A stretch of 64,000 nt of DNA from DAOUAE01 sp034433795 (GTDB taxonomy: Bacteria > Chloroflexota > UBA6077 > FW602-bin22 > DAOUAE01): positions 1-64,000 of the forward strand of contig DAOUAE010000053.1 of assembly GCA_034433795.1 (NCBI GenBank), given 5' to 3'. Below, piece after piece: positions 15,786-24,574 of the stretch. Under the pieces are notes generated by a model. That model made no database searches. It was not told the DNA's origin and saw only the letters and a program-made list of their open reading frames with translations. Every line of letters begins with the position of its first letter. Within the stretch, counting starts at the first letter, position 1. Made by a program: the position numbers and the translations under genes.

Positions 15786-17140
15786 CGGCCGCCTCGCGTG
15801 GCCGGGGCACCGTCTGGGGCGCCCAGGGCGGTGCGCACGATGGCCAGGCAGGTTCGGGCCCGGTTCAGAGCGGCGGCGGTGACCGGCCGCTGGCCGTAAC
15901 GGACCGCCACGTAGAGATCGGTCAGCGCGGCGAGGGCGGTCCGCCCGGCCGGCGTCAGCTGGGCGCCCAGGCGTCGGGCGTACTCCCACGGGGTCTCCTC
16001 CGGCCGGCGAGGATGGCCGTGACTGGCTCCCAGGCGCAGAAGATCACGGTAGAGAGCGCGCAGCCCGGGCAGCGGCGGCGACACGGATCCCACCGTCCGC
16101 CGGCCCCGACGCCGTGAGCGGAGGGCCCGCCAGAGATCGGCCCAGCGCCAGATCGACTCGCGGACCTCCTCGCCCGTGGCGGCCGGCTCGCCCGCCCGGC
16201 GTCCCCGTAGCGCGTGGACGGTCAGCCAGAGCACCACCCCCACGGCTCCGACGAGCACCAGCCCTTTCGCCAGCCCCGACAGCCAGACCGGAGGCGCTGC
16301 GGGCGCCCCCGCCTGGTCGCGCAGCCGGTCCAGCCACTCCGGAGGCGCGGACGCCGGCAGGGGACGGGTGCCGGCCGAACGCAGCAGAGGAGCCAGCAGC
16401 AGCAGAAGGCCGCTCACCAGCAGCCCGACCGGGAGCGCCAGGATGACCAGGAGGACCCAGAGGGCCGTCGCGACCACGTCGATCAACGGGCGCAGCAGCG
16501 CCGCGTGCTCCGTCCCCAGACCGGCCAGGAGCAGCGCCAGCCCCAGCAGTCCCCCACCCAGTGCCGGCGGCCAGCCGCGCACGGCCCATCGACGCCCGCT
16601 GGGTAGGGGCCCCATCTCGCCCAGCCGGGCGAGCGGCAGTCCCAGCAGGCCGGCCGCCAGCACGCTCAGCGCCGACCACAGCAGCCGATCGTTCAGCACC
16701 GCGGCATCGGAGACCACCGGTCGGCCCAGCAGCCAGAGACCGACCAGGATCACTGCCCCCTGGCGGAACTCGGCCCAGACCAGGTCGACGGTGAGCCCCA
16801 CCCGACCGGCCCGGAGCCCCCGTCCCCAGGCGATCAGTCCGAGCAGGAGGGCCCCCAGCGACCGGGCGGTGATCGGCCAGAGAGCCGGGGTCACCCCCCA
16901 GCCCAGCCCGCCGGCCAGAAGAACCAGGCCCAGCCCGGCCAGGGCCAGCCCGGTCGGCCCGAGACGCCCCGGCGCCGCCCTGCCGAGAACGGCGCCGGCG
17001 ACGAGCAGACCGGCCAGGAACGGCAGCGCCAGCAGTGGGCCACCCGAGCCAAGCCAGAGGCCGCCGACCACACTGACCGCGCTCAACCAGCCCAGCTCGC
17101 CCAGGAGGAAAAGGCCGCGCTGTCCAAGGCGCTCCAGCAT
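15782..17140 (-). CDS. Polytopic membrane protein with C-terminal DUF4129 domain
   Basis: The 452-residue protein has many hydrophobic helices in its first 220 residues and another pair near 255-320. The C-terminal cytoplasmic region contains ALYRDLLRLGASHGHPRRPEETPWEYARRLG, the DUF4129 pattern. That domain is commonly fused to transglutaminase-like proteins and found beside MoxR and DUF58 genes. Here it is the last gene of such an operon, 2 nt after DUF58. Its function is unknown. The context suggests a membrane component of a MoxR-type chaperone system. Confidence 0.8.
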   Translation of the reverse strand: MLERLGQRGLFLLGELGWLSAVSVVGGLWLGSGGPLLALPFLAGLLVAGAVLGRAAPGRLGPTGLALAGLGLVLLAGGLGWGVTPALWPITARSLGALLLGLIAWGRGLRAGRVGLTVDLVWAEFRQGAVILVGLWLLGRPVVSDAAVLNDRLLWSALSVLAAGLLGLPLARLGEMGPLPSGRRWAVRGWPPALGGGLLGLALLLAGLGTEHAALLRPLIDVVATALWVLLVILALPVGLLVSGLLLLLAPLLRSAGTRPLPASAPPEWLDRLRDQAGAPAAPPVWLSGLAKGLVLVGAVGVVLWLTVHALRGRRAGEPAATGEEVRESIWRWADLWRALRSRRRGRRTVGSVSPPLPGLRALYRDLLRLGASHGHPRRPEETPWEYARRLGAQLTPAGRTALAALTDLYVAVRYGQRPVTAAALNRARTCLAIVRTALGAPDGAPATRGGR

Positions 17141-17142
17141 CG

Positions 17143-18390
17143 CTAGCCTCCGGCCGGCCAGACAGCGCCGGGACCGAGGTCAATGGTCAACATGGTCAGC
17201 GTCGGCCAGCGCTCCGGCGGGCCGACCCACCCGGTCGGTATCCCCGCCGGAGGCGGGACCGGCGCTTGTCCCGTGGTCACCAGCACGACCGGATGTCCGC
17301 GTCGGCGCAGGGCCGAAAGGACAGCCAGCGTCTCGGAGGCCGCGACGGTGCTGACCGCCACCAGCGTGGTCCCGTAGGGCAGCCACCGGGCGCCCGTGGC
17401 CAGCGTCTCGGCGAACGGCCGCGCCGGCAGCGGCCGCAGCCGTCCCAGCCCCTCCAGCAGGCGCCACCGCTGGCCCGGGTCACGGCTGAGGGGCACGACC
17501 GGCAGTCCGAAGGCATTGGTCGCCAGCCCCACGGGGTAACGCCGCTCCAGCGCCCAGTTCACCAGCGCCGCTGCGGTTAACACCGCCAGTTCCAGGGCCT
17601 CCGGATCGTACTGCAGCCCCCACCAGGGGCCCGGGACAGTCTGAACGTCCAGGAAGATCATCACCTGCTGATCGGTGGTCGGCTCGTAGACTTTGGCCTG
17701 GAGGCGCTGCGTCCGGGCGGTGGCTGCCCAGTGGAGGCGCCGCTGGTCGTCACCGGGACGGTACTCGCGGACCCCGCCCACCCGTGTGGGGTCCTCAAAA
17801 AGCCAGCGCCGAACGGCCCGGGTCCCCAGCGGCTGCCGGGCCGGCAGCCCCGACACCGTCACGGGCAGCACGCGGGGATAGACCACCAGCGTCTCGATGG
17901 CGTCGATGACTGCCTCCTGCACGAGCAGCCCGAAGGGGTCGCTGACCCGCAGGCGCACCGGGCCGAACGCGTGCTCACCCCGAGCCACACCGGTGATCCG
18001 GGTTCGGCGCCGGACCCGCTCATAGGGCCAGAGAGCCAGGCGCAGCCGCACCCGGACGCGCTCGGGGTGGGCGGCCGGCTGGTGCTGGCCCCACTCCGGG
18101 GCCAGAGCCCGGGGCACCTCCTCCTCGATCTCCAGCCAGAGGAGCGGCAGCAGTTTCCGGTTGACAATCTCGATCTCGTAATGGGTGCTCTGCCCGTGCT
18201 CCAGCCCGCGCCGGCCGAACTGCCGCCGGTACTCCAGCCCGGTCAGACCGTGACGTCGCCAGAGATGGGCCAGTCCCACGACCAGGAGAACCGCCAGCGC
18301 CAGAAGCACCAGCGGGACCGCACGGGCGAAGAGACCGAGCACCAGGACGAGGGCGAACAGGGCGACGCTGGGGCGCGAGAGGCCGCTCAC
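17143..18390 (-). CDS. DUF58 domain protein (MoxR partner)
   Basis: The 415-residue protein has two N-terminal membrane helices (about 8-42). A beta-rich region follows with GPVRLRVSDPFGLL at about 143-156. The DUF58 signature GVREYRPGDDQRRLHW spans 206-221, followed by a VWA-like domain starting VMIFLD near 243. DUF58 proteins are usually encoded with a MoxR AAA+ ATPase and are thought to be its adaptor or substrate-binding partner. The start GTG 18390 overlaps the MoxR stop as GTGA, which suggests coupled translation. Confidence 0.9.
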   Translation of the reverse strand: MSGLSRPSVALFALVLVLGLFARAVPLVLLALAVLLVVGLAHLWRRHGLTGLEYRRQFGRRGLEHGQSTHYEIEIVNRKLLPLLWLEIEEEVPRALAPEWGQHQPAAHPERVRVRLRLALWPYERVRRRTRITGVARGEHAFGPVRLRVSDPFGLLVQEAVIDAIETLVVYPRVLPVTVSGLPARQPLGTRAVRRWLFEDPTRVGGVREYRPGDDQRRLHWAATARTQRLQAKVYEPTTDQQVMIFLDVQTVPGPWWGLQYDPEALELAVLTAAALVNWALERRYPVGLATNAFGLPVVPLSRDPGQRWRLLEGLGRLRPLPARPFAETLATGARWLPYGTTLVAVSTVAASETLAVLSALRRRGHPVVLVTTGQAPVPPPAGIPTGWVGPPERWPTLTMLTIDLGPGAVWPAGG

Positions 18391-19358
18391 GGCCGTGCCT
18401 CGTCCTCGACCGGCACCGGGACGCGGGCCAGAACCTCCTGAAGGACCTCCTGGCGCAGCCGGGCCTCGGGGAGACCCACCCCACCTAGGAGCAGGCGGTG
18501 GCCCAGCACCGGTTCAGCCAGGCGTTTGACGTCGTCCGGAACCACAAAGTTGCGCCCCTCGATGGCCGCCAGCGCCTGGCTGGCCCGGAAGAGGGCGAGC
18601 GTGGCCCGGGGGCTGGCCCCCAGCGCGATGCCCGCCTGCTCGCGGGTGGCCCGGACCAGGTCCACCAGGTACTCCTCGACCGCCTCGCCGACCAGGACCT
18701 GCCGGCAGAGCCGGGCCAGGTCCAGAAGCGTGGCGCCGTCGAGCACGGGGCGGACCTCATCGAGCGGCTGGGCCTGCTGGAAGCGGCGCAGGATCTGCCG
18801 TTCGCCCGCGCGGTCCGGGTAGCCCAGGCGCAGGTGCAGAAGAAACCGGTCGCGCTGAGCCTCGGGCAGCGGGAACGTGCCCTCCAGTTCGACCGGGTTC
18901 TGGGTCGCCAGCACCAGAAACGGGCGCGGCAGAGCGTAGGTCACACCCTCCACCGTGACCTGACGCTCCTCCATCGCCTCCAGCAGCGCCGATTGGGTCC
19001 GTGGCGTCGCCCGGTTCAGTTCGTCGGCCAGGACGATATGGGCGAAGAGCGGCCCGGGTCGGAATTGGAACTCCTGCGTCTTGAGATTGAAAAAGTTCAG
19101 CCCGGTCAGGTCCGCGGGCAGGAGGTCGGGGGTGCACTGCACCCGCCGGAAGGTCAGGGCCAGCGACCGGGCCAGCGCCTTGGCCAGGGTCGTCTTGCCC
19201 ACGCCGGGGACATCCTCGATCAGCACGTGTCCTTCGCAGAGCAGGGCGACGAGGAGCAGGGTGATGGCCTCCTCCGCCCCGACGATCACCTGGGCGAGGC
19301 TGGCCCGAATCCGGGCCGCCGCCTCTGCCACCGGCCCGACATCAACTGGCTCGGTCAT
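18387..19358 (-). CDS. MoxR family AAA+ ATPase
   Basis: The 323-residue ATPase has Walker A GVGKTT (52-57), Walker B with VLADELNRATPRTQSALLEAMEERQVTVEG, the sensor 1 region ATQNPVELEGTFPLPEAQRDRF, and a C-terminal lid with ASPRATLALFRASQALAAIEGR. MoxR ATPases act as chaperones for assembly, metal insertion or activation of partner proteins, typically with a VWA protein. I chose ATG 19358 because GGGGAGAGG precedes it; the open frame upstream is not protein-like. The partners DUF58 and DUF4129 follow directly. Confidence 0.95.
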   Translation of the reverse strand: MTEPVDVGPVAEAAARIRASLAQVIVGAEEAITLLLVALLCEGHVLIEDVPGVGKTTLAKALARSLALTFRRVQCTPDLLPADLTGLNFFNLKTQEFQFRPGPLFAHIVLADELNRATPRTQSALLEAMEERQVTVEGVTYALPRPFLVLATQNPVELEGTFPLPEAQRDRFLLHLRLGYPDRAGERQILRRFQQAQPLDEVRPVLDGATLLDLARLCRQVLVGEAVEEYLVDLVRATREQAGIALGASPRATLALFRASQALAAIEGRNFVVPDDVKRLAEPVLGHRLLLGGVGLPEARLRQEVLQEVLARVPVPVEDEARP

Positions 19359-19396
19359 CGCCTCTCCCCACGTCGCCGGTCGCGCCGGCGTCTCGC

Positions 19397-19615
19397 TCAG
19401 CGCGGCGCGAGAACCACCGGCAGCCAGAGCCCGACGACAAGACTGAGCCCCAGAAAGAAAAGGAAGGTCAGAGCGGCCAGCCTGACGTACCAGCGCCGAT
19501 CCGCCGGCCGTCCCTGCCGGACGTCCACCTCCGCCACGGTGAGCGCCGCCACCCCGGCCGCAATGATACCACCGACGACTCCGATCAGAAACGCGATCGT
19601 GAGCAACGCCCTCAC
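19397..19615 (-). CDS. Small membrane protein, two helices
   Basis: The 72-residue protein has two hydrophobic segments (about 2-27 and 45-68) separated by a basic loop with VRQGRPADRRW. I do not recognise a family. The start GTG 19615 overlaps the stop of the upstream gene as GTGA, which supports it being real and coupled. MoxR starts 38 nt downstream. It is probably a membrane component of the same system. Confidence 0.65.
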   Translation of the reverse strand: MRALLTIAFLIGVVGGIIAAGVAALTVAEVDVRQGRPADRRWYVRLAALTFLFFLGLSLVVGLWLPVVLAPR

Positions 19616-20040
19616 CCTGAGAGCGGCGGCAGGCGTCGGGCGATCCGCTCCAGCGACCAGAGGTCCACGAGGAGATCGGCCAGCGCCCGCTGCAGAAACG
19701 CGGCCGTCGACGGCGGCAGCCGCCCGTGGCCCACCACGATCTCCTGGCGCGTCTCCTCCAGCGAATCGCGAGCCCGAACCAGCTGCCCCACCACCAGCGG
19801 ACGCAGGTCGCGCCGCTCCAGCTCAACCCCGCACTGCGCCGCCAGGCGCTCCGCCTGGGCGATGAACCGGGTGGCCGCGGCCTGGAACTCGGCGACCGCC
19901 GGGGGAACAGCCTCCGCCTGGTCCCGCCAGCCGACCGCGAGCAGGGCCCTGGCGACCTGGACCGCCCGAACGGCCACGCTCAGACCGCTCTGCAGGTCAA
20001 TCTGATGGTAGCGCCCGAGGTGCTCCACGCTCCTCCTCAC
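19612..20040 (-). CDS. Unknown helical protein of the MoxR operon
   Basis: The protein of 138-142 residues is rich in Ala, Leu and Arg and predicted to be helical (VRAVQVARALLAV, AVAEFQAAATRFIAQAERLAAQ, RALADLLVDLWSLERIARRL). It has one cysteine. GTG 20040 is the longest start; GTG 20028, which follows GAGGAGGA, is an equally good choice. It overlaps the Cys/His gene upstream and the membrane gene downstream, so all three are translationally coupled. Function unknown. Confidence 0.65.
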   Translation of the reverse strand: MRRSVEHLGRYHQIDLQSGLSVAVRAVQVARALLAVGWRDQAEAVPPAVAEFQAAATRFIAQAERLAAQCGVELERRDLRPLVVGQLVRARDSLEETRQEIVVGHGRLPPSTAAFLQRALADLLVDLWSLERIARRLPPLSG

Positions 20041-21238
20041 AGCCGTCAGCGGGCCGCCGGCCCGCCACCAGGGCCACCGCCCGGGCCGGCGCGGTCGCCT
20101 CCGGGCCCCACGGCTCGCCGCGAAACCGGTAGTCGTTCTTGCGAATGTACTCGCCGAGTTCGGTGGCCAGCCAGTCCCAGGCCTGGAGATGCCGGGCGAT
20201 CAGGCGCGGCCACGGCCCGCGCCGCTGCAGGGCCAGGACGAGATGCGCCAGGCAGAACAGGGCGGTCTCCGCCCGGGCGTGCAGACAGTCGACCACGGCC
20301 ACGGCGGCCGTGAGCCCGGCCTGGCAGGCCGGGCACTGCCGGCGCCAGGTGTCGAGCGTGGCCAGGATCCGACCGACGGCCCCCGGCCGCCGCCAGCCCC
20401 GGATCCACGCCCACCAGCCCGTCGGGCCCGGCGGGTGGGCTCCCCCATCAGCCGCCTCGCCGACCCATGGAGCGGGAACGCCGCGCCGCGCCAGAGCCTG
20501 GCGATGGTCGGGGCAGAGGGCCAGAACCCGGGATGGATCCGCCGGTGCGGCCGCCACCCGGTCCAGATACTGACGGACCGCGCCCCCGGCCGCCGCACAG
20601 GCCGGGCAGAGCGCCGGTCCGGGCGGCCACGGCGCATGCTCGTCCGCAGGCGCCGGGAGCGCCAGACCGATCCACCAGGTCCGGTCGTCGGCTGGCAGGC
20701 CGCCTGAAATCCCCGCCAGCGCTGGCCAGTCGGGGGCGAGCGGCCGTCGGAGCAGGTCGACGAGGGCGGGCCGGCGGTGGGCCGGAAGAAGCAGCCGGTG
20801 GGGCTGACAGAGTCCCCCGCCCTGGTCGAGCGCCCGTCGGAGCACCGGGTCGCCGGCGTGCTCTGTCAGCGTCTCGCCGAAGAGGGCGATAGCCCGGGCC
20901 TGGGCCTGGCAGGCCGGGCAGGGCCCGGCCGGCGCCAGGGCGGCTGGCCGCCGGCCACCGGTCGTCCGGAGCTCCTGGCTGAGCGTTCGCAGAAGGTCGC
21001 GGTAGAGGATGGCGGTCCCCAGGCCGTCGTGGAGCTCGCCGAGGAGGTGGTCGGCGTGGCGCCGGCAGAGGCCCCGGCTGGCTCGCAGGCGCTCCCGGAC
21101 CCCCACGTCGTTGATGTTCTCATAGGAGAGAATGTCCAGGTAGCGGTCGGCCGAGCGTCTGGCCAGCCGGCAGAGAGGGCAGCCCCCGGCCTGGGCGGCC
21201 TCGAGCAGATCGTAATAGGGCTGGTGTCTGGTCGTCAT
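19997..21238 (-). CDS. Cys/His-rich protein with four CxxC...CxxH modules
   Basis: The 413-residue soluble protein repeats one metal-site-like pattern four times: C20/C23 with C58/H61, C107/C110 with C144/H147, C211/C214 with C242/H245, and C302/C305 with C329/H332. Each pair is CPxC, then 23 to 34 residues, then CxxH. The first module (CPLC, then CRRHADHLL) resembles DUF6062-type proteins, which I cannot confirm. Zinc or iron-sulfur binding is likely but inferred. It heads the MoxR-DUF58-DUF4129 operon, behind a promoter and terminator leader. ATG 21238 follows GAGGGG. Confidence 0.75.
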   Translation of the reverse strand: MTTRHQPYYDLLEAAQAGGCPLCRLARRSADRYLDILSYENINDVGVRERLRASRGLCRRHADHLLGELHDGLGTAILYRDLLRTLSQELRTTGGRRPAALAPAGPCPACQAQARAIALFGETLTEHAGDPVLRRALDQGGGLCQPHRLLLPAHRRPALVDLLRRPLAPDWPALAGISGGLPADDRTWWIGLALPAPADEHAPWPPGPALCPACAAAGGAVRQYLDRVAAAPADPSRVLALCPDHRQALARRGVPAPWVGEAADGGAHPPGPTGWWAWIRGWRRPGAVGRILATLDTWRRQCPACQAGLTAAVAVVDCLHARAETALFCLAHLVLALQRRGPWPRLIARHLQAWDWLATELGEYIRKNDYRFRGEPWGPEATAPARAVALVAGRRPADGCEEERGAPRALPSD

Positions 21239-21337
21239 CGCCCCTCAAAAAGAAAAGCCTCTACTGGAGACCAGTAGAGGCTATCAGCCAGCGAGCTGGC
21301 GGTTGGGTGCCTGGGCACCCGGCGAGCCTCATCGCCG
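21239..21337 (-). ncRNA. Structured 5' leader with intrinsic terminator (putative attenuator)
   Basis: The roughly 99-nt leader lies between the promoter and the ATG at 21238. On the minus strand it can form four hairpins in order: 21321-21336 (5 bp, loop UGAGGC), 21305-21320 (7 bp), 21287-21300 (6 bp) and a 12-bp perfect stem 21256-21267/21271-21282 followed by TTTCTTTTT. The last is a textbook terminator only about 9 nt before the Shine-Dalgarno. The loop of hairpin one (GAGGCU, 21325-21330) is complementary to the 5' arm of the terminator (21277-21282), giving a possible antiterminator. The ligand or sensor is unknown. The terminator may also stop read-through from the efflux operon. Confidence 0.65.
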
Positions 21338-21343
21338 TCTTCT

Positions 21344-21372
21344 ATTATACGCGCCCCCGATCAGATCGACAA
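21344..21372 (-). promoter_or_regulatory. Promoter of the Cys/His-MoxR operon
   Basis: On the minus strand TTGTCG (21367-21372), a 17-nt spacer and TATAAT (21344-21349) form a good housekeeping promoter. It lies between the RND gene stop and the leader. Confidence 0.65.
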
Positions 21373-21400
21373 GGGCGGGCGCTCGGGCCGGGAGCGCCCC

Positions 21401-24400
21401 TCACCGGGCGCGCTCCCCGCCGGCCTCTCCATCGCCCTCGACCATCGGCAGCGCCGGCTGTCTCTCGTCGCGCCAGGCCGCTGGCGCCGGCTCCGCCGTC
21501 AACCCCAGCCGCCGTCGCAGCCACTCCTGCAGATCGTCGAAGACGGTGTAGACCGCCGGGATGAAAAGCAGGGTGAGGAGCGTGGAGGTCAGCAGTCCCC
21601 CGACAAGGGTGATGGCCATCGGCGCCCGCGTCTCCGCCCCCTCGCTCCGGCTCAGCGCCACCGGCAGCATGGCCGCTATCATCGAGACCGTCGTCATCAG
21701 AATCGGCCGCAGACGCGTCGGCCCCGCCTCCAGCAGCGCCGCCGCTCGCGTCAGTCCCCGCCGCCGGAGGGTGTTGGTGTAGTCGACCAGGAGAATGGCG
21801 TTCTTCCCCACCAGTCCGGTCAGCATAATGATGCCGATGAGGGAGACCATATTGAGGGTGTTGCCTGTCACCCAGAGGGCGCCCAGCGCGCCGATCCCGG
21901 CCAGCGGCAGCGAGAGCATGATGATAAAGGGATAGAGGAGCGACTCGTAGAGAGCGACGAGCAGCATGTAGATGAGCAGGACCGAGAGCCCCAGAGCCTG
22001 GAAGAGCTGGGCGAACGACTCGGCCTGGGCCTGCGTGGCCCCGCCCAGGCTGATCCGGTAGCCCGGCGGCAGCGGCAGGTGGGCCAGTTTCTCCTGAAGC
22101 TCGCGCGAGACGTCGCCCAGCGCCCGACCGTTCAGGGCCGCCCCGACCGTCACCAGCCGCTGCCGGTTGCGGCGGGTGATCTCCCGGGGCCCACTGGCGG
22201 TCTCCACCGTCGCCACCTGCCCCAGCCGGACCATCGTCCCCCGACTGGTCAGCAGCGGCAGCTGGGCGACCTGCTCGGGACTCTGCCGATCACCCCCCTG
22301 GGCGACCACCCGGATGTCCACCGTCGGCCCGTCCGGCGTGCGGAAACGGGCGGCCACCGTCCCGGCCACGGCGGTCCGCAGCGTCTGCCCCACCTGGCTG
22401 GCCGTCAGCCCCAGGTCGGCGGCCCGGCTCCGGTCCAGCCGCACCACCACCTCGGGCTGGCCCGCCTGGCTGCTGTTGGTGATGTCGGTGGTCCCGGGCA
22501 CGCTGCGCACGATGGCCTCGACCCGGGTGGCCAGGTCATGCAGCACCCGGCTGTCCTCGCCCTGGATCCAGACCTGGATCGGCTGTCCGCCGGGACCGAC
22601 GAAGACCACCGACTGCGCCCGGACGGTCACGCCGGGGAGATCGGCGCCGAAGGTCCGCGCCTCCTCCAGGAACGACTGCAGGGGTCGCCGGCGCTCGCTC
22701 TTGGGGACCAGTTTGACCCACACCTGGCCCACCCGGCTGTTGGCCTGGAAGCCGCTGCCGACACCGACCGTGGTGAAGAGGTGCTGGACCTCCGGCCAGC
22801 GGGCCGCCTTCGCCTCGATGGCCTGGACCGCCCGGTCGGTCTCCGCCAGCGGGGTGCCGGCCGGCAGCTCGACGGTGATCACAAACTCTCCCTCATCGCT
22901 GCTGGGCAGAAACTCGCTCGGCAGGAGGTTGAAGACCACCAGCCCCAGCCCCGCCAGAAAACTCAGGACGCCCCCGCCGATGACCAGCCAGCGGTGGCCG
23001 AGCGACCAGCCCAGCGCCAGCCGGTAGACCCTGACCAGCCGGGTGTAGCCGGCCTCCCAGACCTGCCCGAAGCGGGCCAGGAGGCCGCGGGCCTCCGCTT
23101 CGACCCGCAGCCAGCGGGCGGCCAGCATCGGCGTCAGGGTGAATGAGACCAGCAGCGAGAAGAGGGTGGCGGTCGCCACCACCAGTCCGAACTGGCGGAA
23201 GTACTGACCGACCAGCCCGGTCATGAAGGCGACGGGGGTGAACACCACCACGTCCACCAGGGTGATGGCGATAGCCGCCAGCCCGATCTCGCTGCGGCCC
23301 CGCAGGGCGGCGGTGAACGGGTTCTCGCCGCCCTGCAGGTGGCGGTAGATGTTCTCCAGCACCACGATGGAGTCGTCGACCAGAATGCCGATGCTCAGCG
23401 CCAGGGCCAGGAGCGACATGGTGTTCAGGGTAAAGCCCAGAAGATACATCACCCCGAAGGTGGCCACCAGCGAGGTCGGGATGGCCAGGAGCACAATGAC
23501 CGTGCTGCGCCAGGTGTGCAGGAAGACCAGGAGCACCAGCCCGGTCAGGAGGATGGCCTCGATCAGGCTCCGCTGGACCCCCTCCAGCGCCCGCCGGATG
23601 TAGACCGAGGCGTCGGTGGTGATGTCCAGACGCACATCGGCCGGCAGCGTGGCCTGCAGCTCGCGCAGCGCCCGCTTGACGCCGTCGGTGACCTCCAGCG
23701 TGTTGGCGGTGGCCTGCTTGGTGACCAGAATCCCGACGGCCGTTCGCCCATCGGCCCGGCTGATCTGGGTGCGCTCCTTGAACGTATCGGTGACGGTGGC
23801 CACGTCCCGCAGGAGGAGGGGTCCCCCGGGGCGCTGGGCGATGATGAGGCTGGCGATCTGCTCGGGGGTAGCGGCCTCGGCGTTCAGGCGCAGGCTGTAG
23901 GCGCGGCCGGGCTGGGTCAGGGTGCCGCCGGGCAGGGTGAGGTGCTCCTGCTGCAGGGCCTGGACCACCTGGAGCAGCGAGAGGTTATAGGCCCAGAGAC
24001 GGGCGGCGTCCACCTCCACCCGGATCTCACGCTCCAGCCCGCCGACTGTTGTCACCTGGGCCACTCCGGCGACGCTGGACAGCCGGGGCCGCACCTGCTC
24101 CTCGACCAGCGTGGCGATCTGGTCGGGGGGACGGTCGCCGCTGACCGCGAGGGTCATCACCGGCAGGGCCTGGAGATCGAATTTGCCCACGCTCGGCGGC
24201 CGGATATCGCTGGGCAGGGTCGCCCGGATGGCGCTGATGCGCCGCTCGACATCGATGGCGGCGGCGTCGGGGTCGGCCCGCTCGGTGAAGACGACGGTGA
24301 CCAGGGCCAGCCCCTCGGTCGAGGTCGAGGCGAGATAGTCGAGGTTGGGCAGACCGCTCAGCGCGTCCTCGATGGGCCGGGTCACCTGCTGCTCGACGGT

Positions 24401-24571
24401 CTCGGGGCTGGCCCCCGGGTAGACGACGGTGACGGTGACCACCGGGATGTTGAGCGCCGGCCAGAGGTCCACCCCCAGACGGCGGTAGGCCACCAGCCCG
24501 ACCACGGCGATGGCCAGAAAGACCATCGTGGTAAAGAGCGGCCGCAGGATGGCGATCCGGGTGAGCCCCAT
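21401..24571 (-). CDS. RND efflux transporter, HAE1/AcrB type
   Basis: The 1056-residue inner-membrane pump uses proton flow to export hydrophobic compounds. It has the AcrB-like start RIAILRPLFTTMVFLAIAVVGLVAYRRLGVDLWPALNIP. Two large periplasmic loops carry PGASPETVEQQVTRPIEDAL and its second-half counterpart. Helix 4 contains LALALSIGILVDDSIVVLENIYRH with the paired aspartates of the proton relay. The 3' cytoplasmic tail is charged. The adaptor gene ends 3 nt upstream. No outer-membrane channel gene accompanies the pair. Confidence 0.95.
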   Translation of the reverse strand: MGLTRIAILRPLFTTMVFLAIAVVGLVAYRRLGVDLWPALNIPVVTVTVVYPGASPETVEQQVTRPIEDALSGLPNLDYLASTSTEGLALVTVVFTERADPDAAAIDVERRISAIRATLPSDIRPPSVGKFDLQALPVMTLAVSGDRPPDQIATLVEEQVRPRLSSVAGVAQVTTVGGLEREIRVEVDAARLWAYNLSLLQVVQALQQEHLTLPGGTLTQPGRAYSLRLNAEAATPEQIASLIIAQRPGGPLLLRDVATVTDTFKERTQISRADGRTAVGILVTKQATANTLEVTDGVKRALRELQATLPADVRLDITTDASVYIRRALEGVQRSLIEAILLTGLVLLVFLHTWRSTVIVLLAIPTSLVATFGVMYLLGFTLNTMSLLALALSIGILVDDSIVVLENIYRHLQGGENPFTAALRGRSEIGLAAIAITLVDVVVFTPVAFMTGLVGQYFRQFGLVVATATLFSLLVSFTLTPMLAARWLRVEAEARGLLARFGQVWEAGYTRLVRVYRLALGWSLGHRWLVIGGGVLSFLAGLGLVVFNLLPSEFLPSSDEGEFVITVELPAGTPLAETDRAVQAIEAKAARWPEVQHLFTTVGVGSGFQANSRVGQVWVKLVPKSERRRPLQSFLEEARTFGADLPGVTVRAQSVVFVGPGGQPIQVWIQGEDSRVLHDLATRVEAIVRSVPGTTDITNSSQAGQPEVVVRLDRSRAADLGLTASQVGQTLRTAVAGTVAARFRTPDGPTVDIRVVAQGGDRQSPEQVAQLPLLTSRGTMVRLGQVATVETASGPREITRRNRQRLVTVGAALNGRALGDVSRELQEKLAHLPLPPGYRISLGGATQAQAESFAQLFQALGLSVLLIYMLLVALYESLLYPFIIMLSLPLAGIGALGALWVTGNTLNMVSLIGIIMLTGLVGKNAILLVDYTNTLRRRGLTRAAALLEAGPTRLRPILMTTVSMIAAMLPVALSRSEGAETRAPMAITLVGGLLTSTLLTLLFIPAVYTVFDDLQEWLRRRLGLTAEPAPAAWRDERQPALPMVEGDGEAGGERAR

Positions 24572-24574
24572 CGT

